Shown here one piece after another: positions 1 to 6,059 of a stretch of 9,658 bases of DNA; the first letter of the stretch is position 1, and the number at the start of each line of letters is the position of its first letter. Under the pieces are notes generated by a model. The model made no database searches. It saw nothing but the letters and a program-made list of their open reading frames with translations, and was not told the origin of the DNA. A program made the translations under genes and the position numbers. The DNA comes from CAYFZR01 sp964347835 [NCBI: uncultured archaeon] (GTDB lineage Archaea; CAYFZR01): the NCBI GenBank assembly GCA_964347835.1, contig CAYFZR010000066.1, positions 1 to 9,658 of the forward strand, written 5' to 3'.

Positions 1-42
1 GATTGGAACGTTCTATCTCCGGAGGAGGTAGTACTTTTTTGA

Positions 43-66
43 TCAAACTTTTTGAAAAAAGTTTGA
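43..66 (-). terminator. Oligo-T hairpin just downstream of tRNA-Pro
   Basis: Two 11-base arms (TCAAACTTTTT and AAAAAGTTTGA) pair across a two-base loop. On the minus strand a run of six T (60-55) begins 8 bases after the tRNA discriminator. Archaeal tRNA transcription commonly ends at such oligo-T tracts, so this is the likely end of the tRNA transcript. The hairpin itself may be incidental. Confidence 0.5.
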
Positions 67-67
67 G

Positions 68-142
68 TGGGGCCGCCGAGATTTGAACTCGAGTCACGGG
101 CTCCCAAAGCCCGAAGGATTGACCATGCTACCCTACGGCCCC
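68..142 (-). tRNA. tRNA-Pro (anticodon TGG)
   Basis: The reverse complement folds as a complete cloverleaf. The acceptor arms are GGGGCCG (142-136) and CGGCCCC, with discriminator A at 68. The D stem is GGGT/ATCC. The anticodon stem CGGGC/GCCCG holds the loop TTTGGGA, which gives anticodon TGG and hence proline. The T arm is TCGAG/CTCGG with loop TTCAAAT. No 3' CCA is encoded, as is usual in archaea, so it must be added after transcription. No intron is present. The gene is read leftwards, upstream neighbours being the hairpin array. A TATA-like box upstream is weak and I do not call it. Confidence 0.95.
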
Positions 143-177
143 GTACTTTGGTTTTAGATTGGTGAACTCGCTTTTTG

Positions 178-297
178 CTATTTGAGACAACCTTTATTAA
201 AGGTTGATCAAATGCATCTCCACCACCTTTTATAAAGGGTGGATCAAAGGAACTACCTCCTTCGGAGGTAGATCGGTTCTTATGCTTTTTAGGCCGT
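178..297. repeat. Hairpin unit 1
   Basis: Three hairpins: 188-206 (arms CAACCTTT/AAAGGTTG, loop ATT), 223-242 (arms CCACCTTTT/AAAGGGTGG with one G-T pair, loop AT) and 253-271 (arms CTACCTCC/GGAGGTAG, loop TTC). This is the most divergent of the three units in its first two hairpins, but its third hairpin is nearly identical to that of unit 2. Confidence 0.75.
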
Positions 298-300
298 TTT

Positions 301-430
301 ATCTCGTTTATTGCTATTTGAGATGTTGAATTCGCGTTAGCGAATTCGACCTAATGATCGACCTTTTAGAAGGTCGTGGTGGTACCTCCTTCGGAGGTAG
401 AGCAAATCTTATGGGTTTTAAAGGGCATTC
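301..430. repeat. Hairpin unit 2
   Basis: A weak stem ATCTCG/TGAGAT (301-324), then 325-350 (11-base arms GTTGAATTCGC/GCGAATTCGAC, loop GTTA), 359-376 (arms CGACCTT/AAGGTCG, loop TTAG) and 383-399 (arms TACCTCC/GGAGGTA, loop TTC). Linkers such as CTAATGAT match unit 3 (CTGATGAT). Confidence 0.75.
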
Positions 431-431
431 T

Positions 432-531
432 ATCTCATTTATATTCTATTTGAGATGTTGAGTTGCGAAGCAACTCGACCTGATGATCCACCTTTCAGAA
501 GGTGGTGAGAGACCTTTTAGATGGTCGTAGG
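432..531. repeat. Hairpin unit 3 (shortened)
   Basis: A weak stem ATCTCA/TGAGAT (432-455), then 457-479 (10-base arms GTTGAGTTGC/GCAACTCGAC, loop GAA) and 488-505 (arms CCACCTT/AAGGTGG, loop TCAG). The third hairpin is degraded to GACC/GGTC at 511-526. The unit stops at the end of the adjoining coding region. Confidence 0.7.
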
Positions 532-533
532 GT

Positions 534-917
534 TCAATCTTCTACTTTTTTAAGTCTTTCGCTCAAAGAACTTAATCTTTCGGAAATTTCGATTCTAAAT
601 TCCTCGACTCCCTTATCAAGACCTGTTAAACGCTTTTCTATGTCTTCTACTTTCATCTCTATCTTTTCTATATCCTCTTTGGTTGCTAGCGACCATTCTT
701 GGATAAGTTCAGAACTCCTAGATTCTATGAATTTATCGACCCTCTCCGCAAGGTTATCTCTGTCTGTGACTATATGCCTCTTTAGAGAGACTCCAGCATC
801 TTTCAAACTATTCTTGAACTGAATAGAACTCCAATCTATTCTTTTAGAAAACTGGAATAGGAATATTAGTATTGAGCCCGATAAGACGATAGCCATAAAT
901 AGTTCTAATCCAGTCAT
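534..917 (-). CDS. Small membrane-anchored coiled-coil protein (127 aa)
   Basis: I do not recognise a named family. One hydrophobic segment spans about residues 5-22 (LELFMAIVLSGSILIFLF) and is followed by basic residues, which suggests the N-terminus is outside or in the membrane and the rest is in the cytoplasm. Residues 75-127 are rich in E, K, I and L with heptad spacing (a TKEDIEKIE-type start) and should form a coiled coil. Its ATG overlaps the previous stop as ATGA (914-917), so the two genes are very probably translationally coupled. The TGA stop lies 3 bases before the hairpin array. It is the last gene of a three-gene operon whose products all have coiled coils, so assembly with the other two is likely, but this is inferred. 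The gene is supported by the overlap, the coherent protein layout and codon use like its neighbours. Confidence 0.75.
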   Translation of the reverse strand: MTGLELFMAIVLSGSILIFLFQFSKRIDWSSIQFKNSLKDAGVSLKRHIVTDRDNLAERVDKFIESRSSELIQEWSLATKEDIEKIEMKVEDIEKRLTGLDKGVEEFRIEISERLSSLSERLKKVED

Positions 918-1330
918 AATTTTTCACCAAGCAATTCCTTCTCTTTTTCCTCTATTTGTTTTAAAATCTCTCTGATTCTTTTAAGTTCCACTTCTAATTC
1001 AAGACGACTCATTCTTTCTTCTGCCTCGTTGTAAATACCAGCCAACTCCCTAGCCAAGTCGAATGTTTCTCTTTCGAGTCTGCTGATCTCTTCTTCCTTC
1101 TCTTTTGGTAAAGATATCTTCATATCATGTACCTTTCGTAGGAAGAGATCGCTCTCTACGAGTCCTATCTTTTTAAGTTCTATTTGTCGATCCATGACGT
1201 CCAGTTGCAATCCTAACTGCCTGGAGACTCTCAACTCTCTTAGGATAGCCCATAGCAGCAACAATAATACTAAGATGATTATTGCCATAACATATTCTTG
1301 CGGTAGCGTAATAGCTTGGAGATCTGCCAT
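914..1330 (-). CDS. Small membrane-anchored coiled-coil protein (138 aa)
   Basis: No family is recognised. A very hydrophobic helix spans about residues 15-31 (VMAIIILVLLLLLWAIL) and is followed by RELRVSRQ, which predicts a cytoplasmic C-terminal part. Residues 75-135 are charged and heptad-like (EKEEEISRLERE, then a second run ending KQIEEKEKELLGEKL), predicting a coiled coil. The ATG at 1330 is preceded by GGAGGG about 8 bases upstream, a clear ribosome site. The gene begins 21 bases after the COG1340-like gene ends and overlaps the next gene by four bases. The layout (one helix plus cytoplasmic coiled coil) mirrors the following 127-residue protein, so the pair may form a hetero-oligomeric membrane anchor. 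That role is inferred from layout only. Confidence 0.8.
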   Translation of the reverse strand: MADLQAITLPQEYVMAIIILVLLLLLWAILRELRVSRQLGLQLDVMDRQIELKKIGLVESDLFLRKVHDMKISLPKEKEEEISRLERETFDLARELAGIYNEAEERMSRLELEVELKRIREILKQIEEKEKELLGEKL

Positions 1331-1351
1331 ATCACACGCCCTCCATTTTAA

Positions 1352-2242
1352 TCACAAGAGTTCGAATCTTTTTAGGAGCAAAAACTCATCTGTCGAGAGT
1401 TTCTTTCCTTTTTTGAAGTTTTCTAATATTTTTTCTGCCTCTACTCGAAGTTCCTTCTCTCTTTCCTCCTTCATTTTCGTTTCTTCTTTGATTCTTATCT
1501 CATGGATCTTTTTACTTGCAATGGAGTAATCGTTTTTGTTTTCATTTATATGCTTTCTTAATATTTCTATCTTTCTCTCTACGTCTGACAAGTCATTTTT
1601 TAATTTTTTTGTAATGTTTCTACTCTCGTTTATTTCTTGGTAGCACCTTTGCATTTTTTTATGATGTTCGTTTGCCAGATCTACACGCTCCACCATCTCT
1701 ATATACAATTTTTGTTCCTTTTCTCTTAATTCTTTATTTTTTTTTCTTAACATCATTATTTTATCTTGTAAGGCCACTGCATTCTCTAATTCCTTTAATC
1801 TGATTCTTAGATTGTTTGCCTCTTCCACTAACTTGTTTTCTCTTTGTCTAGTTAACACACTGGTCTCTATTTTGCGTTCTAAGTGTTTCAATGATCCATG
1901 AATTTTTTTATATTCCCTATTCCAATCTTTTAATTGAAGGGCAATTTTTTCAATAATCTTTTCTCTTTCCTCTTTTAGTAGAGATAATTCCTTTGAATTG
2001 GATAATATTATTTGCTTTAATTCGTTACGCTGATTTTTAAGATCCGATACTATTTTATTAAGTAAATCACGTTCTTGTTGGTTCCTCTGGGCTTCATCCA
2101 ATTTTTCTTTAATAATTATATTTCTATCTTTTATTTTAGTTTTAATTCTAATGCTGAGAGAAGTATATTCATTTATTTCTCCTTCTAGACGTTTAACCTC
2201 TTTAAAAATCCTTTCACTCTCTTCTATTAAACTATCGAGCAT
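1352..2242 (-). CDS. Archaeal coiled-coil protein, COG1340-like (296 aa)
   Basis: Almost the whole protein is predicted coiled coil, with long runs of E, K, R, L and I in heptads and very few glycines or prolines. The C-terminal end, about residues 268-296 (EKILENFKKGKKLSTDEFLL and onward), resembles the conserved tail of the uncharacterised archaeal COG1340 coiled-coil proteins: a short helix, a K-G-K/E-L-S/T turn, then a final helix. No signal peptide or membrane segment is seen, so it is cytosolic. The ATG at 2242 is preceded by GAGGAG about 8 bases upstream. It leads an operon with two membrane-anchored coiled-coil proteins, which suggests it is recruited to the membrane. Its cellular role is not known; low-complexity coiled coils match many proteins, so the family call rests mainly on length and tail. 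Confidence 0.75.
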   Translation of the reverse strand: MLDSLIEESERIFKEVKRLEGEINEYTSLSIRIKTKIKDRNIIIKEKLDEAQRNQQERDLLNKIVSDLKNQRNELKQIILSNSKELSLLKEEREKIIEKIALQLKDWNREYKKIHGSLKHLERKIETSVLTRQRENKLVEEANNLRIRLKELENAVALQDKIMMLRKKNKELREKEQKLYIEMVERVDLANEHHKKMQRCYQEINESRNITKKLKNDLSDVERKIEILRKHINENKNDYSIASKKIHEIRIKEETKMKEEREKELRVEAEKILENFKKGKKLSTDEFLLLKRFELL

Positions 2243-2356
2243 AGAATTACTCCTCGCATGAAACTATTTATTTTCATCGTAACAAGTAGGAGTTCACTAT
2301 ATTTATGCGAAAGTTAAATAAATAAACTAAGACTTTTCTGTTTTTTGGTGATGATA
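2243..2356. promoter_or_regulatory. Divergent promoter region between coiled-coil operon and DUF22-like gene
   Basis: For the plus-strand gene a TATA-like stretch TTAAATAAATAA lies at 2314-2325, about 30 bases before the likely start region, and the ribosome-site match GGTGAT is at 2347-2352. For the minus-strand operon there are two candidate boxes, CATAAATATAG (minus, near 2306-2296) and GAAAATAAATAG (minus, near 2275-2264), ahead of the GAGGAG ribosome site. Which box is used cannot be decided from sequence. Confidence 0.5.
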
Positions 2357-2722
2357 ATGGTGAGGGTACTAAGAAGGACGGATTTAAAGAGGGAGGAAGT
2401 AGAAGATATATCTTTTGAAGGAGTAATAAGTGATCGCATTCGCATAGAGCATATAATCGCGGACCAAGATGCAACTATAGAGAAAGGTCATGCCAAATCT
2501 CTAAAAATCAAACCAATAGTAATCCCTGCAGGATACATATTGCTTAACACCCTTTATGCGACAAATCCTTATGGACATGTTATCGCAGTAGGAGAAGAGA
2601 CTTTGAAACGTTTAAACGAAGACCGTAACGTCGATTATGCTATGTTTTTAGCAGGAATTGAGGCAGACATCAGGAAAAATGATCTGATAGGAATGGTAAT
2701 GCTGGTCGAAGTCCTCCTCTAA
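2357..2722 (+). CDS. DUF22-like archaeal protein (121 aa)
   Basis: The length, the opening MVRVLRRTDLKREEVE and the beta-rich make-up (KIKPIVIPAGYILLNTLYAT, GHVIAVGEETLKRL, LIGMVMLVEVLL) resemble the archaeal DUF22 family, whose function is unknown. I give this as a tentative match from memory of the family. Several in-frame starts are clustered here: TTG 2345, GTG 2348, ATG 2351 and ATG 2357. I chose ATG 2357 because GGTGAT at 2347-2352 is a strong match to the archaeal anti-Shine-Dalgarno at a suitable distance. The longer form would add four residues. No membrane segment or metal motif is seen. The gene is divergent from the coiled-coil operon and ends 3 bases from the stop of the convergent MinD-like gene. 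Confidence 0.7.
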   Translation: MVRVLRRTDLKREEVEDISFEGVISDRIRIEHIIADQDATIEKGHAKSLKIKPIVIPAGYILLNTLYATNPYGHVIAVGEETLKRLNEDRNVDYAMFLAGIEADIRKNDLIGMVMLVEVLL

Positions 2723-2725
2723 AGA

Positions 2726-3460
2726 TTATCCAACCAACTTTCTTACTTTTACGCCGTGCTTCCATTTAGCGATCTCTTCAGCAAGTTGTAGGAACGATTT
2801 CGAAATTAAAGACTTAGGATTAGAATGTAAGTGAGGGATGCCTGACCTTAGTGATGATGAAATCTTCTTATCGTAGGATATTATGCCCAATATCGGTAGG
2901 TACGAGTCTGTTTGCGCTGCAAAAGACTTTAAAATTTGTTCTGAACCATCATATTTATTTATAACAACAAAATTTGTCATTTTGGAGGCATTACCAATTT
3001 TTTTCAATTCTTCGACGGTTACCAGTGGAAAACGCCCTAATTCAATCACAATCAACTGTGCATCACACACAGGGAGTATCTCTATGATTGGAAGAGGTAT
3101 TCCGGGTGGAGCATCAACCAGTACAAAGTCAAATTGCTTGGTAAGAGATTCTACTATCGACGGGAGCCTCTTTGTGTTAACTGTTAAGGATTCATCGATC
3201 ACGGAACTCCCCGGTATAACCAATACACCCGATGGGTGTTCATAAAGAGAATATTCGAGTGGGATCTCACCGTTTAAAACCTTATGAAGGTTATTCTCCA
3301 CCATTTCCAACTTGAAGTAAAAACCCAAGTTAGGAAGGTGGATATCACCATCTATTAGGACTGTGCTGTGATCTAACTTGCTCAATGCAACTCCCAAATT
3401 GGAGGTAACGGTAGTTTTACCTACTCCCCCTCTTCCTGTCACCACGATCGAAACGCCCAA
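2726..3460 (-). CDS. MinD/ParA-family P-loop ATPase with variant Walker A (244 aa)
   Basis: This is a deviant Walker A ATPase of the MinD/ParA/Mrp (SIMIBI) class. The P loop is GRGGVGKTT (residues 9-17), with K15 as the catalytic lysine. Switch I is DGDIHLPNLG (37-46) and Walker B is VLVDAPPG (113-120). The base-contacting NKYD-like segment is near 168-171. Position 10 is arginine where the family normally has the signature lysine (KGGxGKT). The basic C-terminal helix (AKWKHGVKVRK) could contact membrane or a partner, but there is no clear MinD membrane-targeting sequence. The start is TTG at 3460; an in-frame TAG lies 4-6 bases upstream and no later start would keep the P loop. No ribosome site is visible, which fits a leaderless message. 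Family members position proteins, plasmids or flagella or load iron-sulphur clusters; the target here is unknown. Confidence 0.85.
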   Translation of the reverse strand: MGVSIVVTGRGGVGKTTVTSNLGVALSKLDHSTVLIDGDIHLPNLGFYFKLEMVENNLHKVLNGEIPLEYSLYEHPSGVLVIPGSSVIDESLTVNTKRLPSIVESLTKQFDFVLVDAPPGIPLPIIEILPVCDAQLIVIELGRFPLVTVEELKKIGNASKMTNFVVINKYDGSEQILKSFAAQTDSYLPILGIISYDKKISSSLRSGIPHLHSNPKSLISKSFLQLAEEIAKWKHGVKVRKLVG

Positions 3461-3502
3461 ATACTAAACCCAATAAGTAGTATATAGAATAATATATTTA
3501 TT
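3461..3502 (-). promoter_or_regulatory. TATA-like promoter for the MinD-like gene
   Basis: On the minus strand AATAAATATATT (about 3503-3492) lies 32-43 bases before the TTG start. Archaeal transcription starting about 25 bases after the box would give a transcript with little or no leader, which agrees with the lack of a ribosome site. Confidence 0.5.
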
Positions 3503-3515
3503 AATAGCCCTATTA

Positions 3516-3540
3516 TGAAAAAAATGCTAATTAAATTAGC
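3516..3540 (-). terminator. Second terminator after the HGD-type operon
   Basis: An inverted repeat at 3526-3540 has arms GCTAATT/AATTAGC around one base, and is followed on the minus strand by seven T (3525-3516 region). It would stop leftward transcription before the MinD-like promoter. Confidence 0.6.
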
Positions 3541-3579
3541 CTTAGCAAACGATGCTCATTTAAAGTCTTTTGAAAAATT

Positions 3580-3608
3580 TCAAATAAAAATAAGGGGTGA
3601 GTACCCCT
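3580..3608 (-). terminator. First terminator after the HGD-type operon
   Basis: An inverted repeat at 3593-3608 has arms AGGGGT/ACCCCT around four bases, followed on the minus strand by TATTTTTATTTG. It sits 15 bases past the operon's last stop codon. Together with the next hairpin it forms a tandem stop. Confidence 0.6.
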
Positions 3609-3622
3609 ATTATTGATTTAAC

Positions 3623-4876
3623 CTATTTCAATATATCTATGAAAGAACTAATTTTTCCGCTAAATTCAGGTCCATGCTCAGCCGGTACGGTGCCCTCTAA
3701 TATCAAGGTTGGAATGTCAAGTTCTTCTTTTAGGATATCTCTGATCATCACTGCCGGAGATCCCCAGTTATGGCAGCCGAAGTTACAGCAGTATATGGCT
3801 CCATCTGGATTTGACTCTTTTATAAGAGGGAGCGTCACCTCCATCCTGTACTCTGTCGGAATATTGTATGGCATTTTCCATGTCCATTCGGCTATTGCTT
3901 CAAGAGGCTCTTTTTTCTCGTCCATTACATCGTAACAATTAGTCCAATAGACATCTTGACCTACGTAAGTTCCACCAAGGTCTTCGATAAGGCTAAACGT
4001 TTTAAGATAATCTATCGTAGGCATACCGATCCAAAATATTCTTGGGTTATCTTCGCTTATGTTTGGCGCCATTATACCTTTCTTTGCTCTTTCGCTAAGT
4101 TCATCGTAAAGCGTTTTTAAAGCATCTAGTGCTTTTTCTGGACTACCAAACCAATCTGCGTTTATTGCAAGCGATAGATGATGATCCAAAGCGTTTATAG
4201 GAACCTTTGATAAGGCTAAGAATTTGGTTATTTCCTGTTGCAATTCTCTACACTCGTTATGTATTTTAATTTGCTTTTTAAGATCTTGTTCAGTCGCCTC
4301 TCTTCCTGATAATCTCGCTAACCACTCCATTAGATCTTCTAGTTCCTTGACCATGTAATCAATGGCCCAACCTTCTTTATCTGGATGATAAACAGGCGTG
4401 TCTACAGCATGCAAAGGCAATTCTTTTTTTGTGCTTGCTAATTGCCATGATTTTGCTACGTTATCACACCATGGTCCAACAAACATGGAGAAAGCATCTG
4501 GTTTTACGAGAGTGCTCTCTGTAATGAACGCACCATACCAACAGCAGTTGAACCGGCAACTATCTACCGAAATACCAGCCTCTTCTCCTGCCTTTATTGC
4601 CTTTCCTCCTTCTTTTTCTCCGAAATCTTCCTCTAATTGTCCGTGATATGTTGATTCATGTCCCAAGATGTCGTAAGGATTTACGCCAGCCGCAAAATAA
4701 GGTTCTGTGGGATTTAGTGCCCAAACTACAACGATTTTTTTGCCCTCCTTTTGCTCCGCATTATAAATTTCAGGATACTCGAACCACTGTCCCATGAGTT
4801 TTCCTATTCCTGTAAGATCTTGATCAACCCTTACCTTTGCTACGCCAGGTATTATTTGTAAAATATCCTCAGCCAC
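3623..4876 (-). CDS. Component D subunit, 2-hydroxyacyl-CoA dehydratase / benzoyl-CoA reductase family (417 aa)
   Basis: This belongs to the HgdA/HgdB-BcrB/C fold (HGD-D family), iron-sulphur proteins that receive a low-potential electron from an ATP-driven activator. The length suits the family. Conserved-type elements are the cysteine region C107, C111, C112 (SCRFNCCWYG), GPWCDN with C137, and CCNFGC with C363, C364, C368 in the second Rossmann-like half. The usual single [4Fe-4S] site needs about three such cysteines, so this subunit has a surplus. The start is GTG at 4876, with AGGAGGGAG in the end of the preceding gene as ribosome site. The intergenic gap is one base, so translation is coupled to the 382-residue subunit. 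It is the last gene of the operon. The substrate is unknown: hydroxyacyl-CoA, an aromatic-CoA or a small molecule are all possible. Confidence 0.85.
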   Translation of the reverse strand: MAEDILQIIPGVAKVRVDQDLTGIGKLMGQWFEYPEIYNAEQKEGKKIVVVWALNPTEPYFAAGVNPYDILGHESTYHGQLEEDFGEKEGGKAIKAGEEAGISVDSCRFNCCWYGAFITESTLVKPDAFSMFVGPWCDNVAKSWQLASTKKELPLHAVDTPVYHPDKEGWAIDYMVKELEDLMEWLARLSGREATEQDLKKQIKIHNECRELQQEITKFLALSKVPINALDHHLSLAINADWFGSPEKALDALKTLYDELSERAKKGIMAPNISEDNPRIFWIGMPTIDYLKTFSLIEDLGGTYVGQDVYWTNCYDVMDEKKEPLEAIAEWTWKMPYNIPTEYRMEVTLPLIKESNPDGAIYCCNFGCHNWGSPAVMIRDILKEELDIPTLILEGTVPAEHGPEFSGKISSFIDILK

Positions 4877-4877
4877 C

Positions 4878-6026
4878 TTAACTCCCTCCTAACATCTCTA
4901 AAAAAGCCTCTAATCTAGTTCTAATTGGACCAACATCTGCTACGCCATATTCTGTATCGATATGGTACATGGGGATTCCATGTTTCTCTCTCAGGTAGTC
5001 TCTCACCAATTGCGCCTCGTCACCGTAACTCTCACAGAACTTTATGGTATAATAGATAACGCCATCAACTCTGTAATCTTTGATTAAATCAGATAAAAAT
5101 TCTAGTCTCTTATCTGCATAAGGCGAGCGAGCGCACGCTGGTATTTTTAGGTATCTATCTGCCAATGCTCTAATCGGATCTCCAGAGTTTTCGACCAAGT
5201 CCCAGAAAGATCTAGACCCTGTGCATAGATTATCTACTGCGACATTTCCGCCAATCTCATTTAATATATTGATAATCTTGTAATCTCCTGCAGCCATTAT
5301 GCTCCCAGTGATCAACAATCTTGGTCCTTCTTTCTCTTCTATTTCTTTTTCTTTAAGACTGCCACATAGTTCTTCCAACGCGCCGAGATATTTTTTTGCG
5401 TCAAGAGAAAAGCCTGCGTGAACGATTTTAAAGGCATCTTCCCATCCTATTGGCGAGCTATCTTCCTTCAGATACTCATACATTTCACGAAGGCGTTCTC
5501 GTATAGAATTGTAGAGATCAATAGACTCTTTAATGCTTGCTTCGCTTATATTTTTTCCAGAAAGATTTTCAAGCTCTTTCTTGAACCAATTTATCTCGTT
5601 CGTGAAGTATTCCAAAGCCTGTGATCTGTAATACTCTGGTCCTCCTATCGCCCTGGGTAGTCCAAGCAAGAATGTGGGTACTTTAAAGTAATGATGCCAG
5701 CATTCTAGGGTAAATCTCATCGCGTCGCATGTATATGCTTCTGCAAGGGCGTCAACGCTTTTATGGTATGGATTGGTTTCCTCTGCTCTATAACCTACGG
5801 TGGCTCTTGCAAATGGACAAACGTATTGTCTAATATATCTTTCTCCAGTCGATTGGATTTCAACCTCTCCGCCATGCGCTAGTCTTATCGGAATAAGTCC
5901 ACTTGCGTGGATTATTTCTTCAGGAACGTACATGCAGAGAGATCCCACGACTTTAATTCCTTTACGTTTAGCCTCGCTTATTTCCATTGGGCGAGCCTTA
6001 AGTAGACTATCAAAACTCTCCATCAT
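4878..6026 (-). CDS. Component D subunit, HgdB/BcrC-like (382 aa)
   Basis: This is the second HGD-D family subunit. It has the canonical pattern: an N-terminal segment KVVGSLCMYVPEEIIHASG (25-43) typical of the family's start; QYVCPFAR with C70; YTCD with C100; and KFCESYG with C331. These three cysteines are the likely [4Fe-4S] ligands. The closing segment (HIDTEYG, then IRTRLEAFLEML, 355-379) matches the family's E/D-Y...R-x-E-A-F-x-E-M-L ending. It would form a heterodimer with the 417-residue subunit and accept an electron from the ATPase encoded just upstream. Two ATG codons in a row (6026 and 6023) follow a purine-rich GGGGGGAGGG ribosome region. The gap to the activator gene is 33 bases. 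No C-terminal ferredoxin domain is attached. The substrate cannot be told from the sequence. Confidence 0.9.
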   Translation of the reverse strand: MMESFDSLLKARPMEISEAKRKGIKVVGSLCMYVPEEIIHASGLIPIRLAHGGEVEIQSTGERYIRQYVCPFARATVGYRAEETNPYHKSVDALAEAYTCDAMRFTLECWHHYFKVPTFLLGLPRAIGGPEYYRSQALEYFTNEINWFKKELENLSGKNISEASIKESIDLYNSIRERLREMYEYLKEDSSPIGWEDAFKIVHAGFSLDAKKYLGALEELCGSLKEKEIEEKEGPRLLITGSIMAAGDYKIINILNEIGGNVAVDNLCTGSRSFWDLVENSGDPIRALADRYLKIPACARSPYADKRLEFLSDLIKDYRVDGVIYYTIKFCESYGDEAQLVRDYLREKHGIPMYHIDTEYGVADVGPIRTRLEAFLEMLGGS

Positions 6027-6059
6027 CCTTTCTTCCCTCCCCCCTATGATTTATATTTC

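Larger units (their letters stand above)
160..531. repeat. Tandem array of three hairpin-rich units (~134 bp period)
   Basis: The conserved string CTATTTGAGA starts at 178, 314 and 446, giving spacings of 136 and 132 bases. Each unit has a weak stem (ATCTC...GAGAT around a T/A-rich loop), then strong hairpins in the same order, then a tail with TCTTATG (277-283, 407-413) and TTTTATCTC or similar. The linkers are conserved, whereas the hairpin arms differ from unit to unit yet still pair. The array fills the gap between the coiled-coil operon and the tRNA-Pro gene and begins 3 bases past the operon's last stop codon. There is no ORF of note and no T tract after the hairpins, so simple terminators are unlikely. 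I do not recognise the family. Confidence 0.8.

Noticed and set aside
160-531. CRISPR array
   Set aside because: The repeats are long, contain several different hairpins, have only three copies and no unique spacers of uniform length; no cas gene is near.
502-822. Plus-strand ORF of 106 codons
   Set aside because: It is the antisense shadow of the 127-residue gene, which has the coupled start and a coherent membrane-helix plus coiled-coil layout. The plus frame is serine/leucine-rich, as expected for antisense of a coiled coil.
2883-3245. Plus-strand ORF of 120 codons
   Set aside because: It lies wholly inside the MinD-like gene, whose motifs are clear on the opposite strand.
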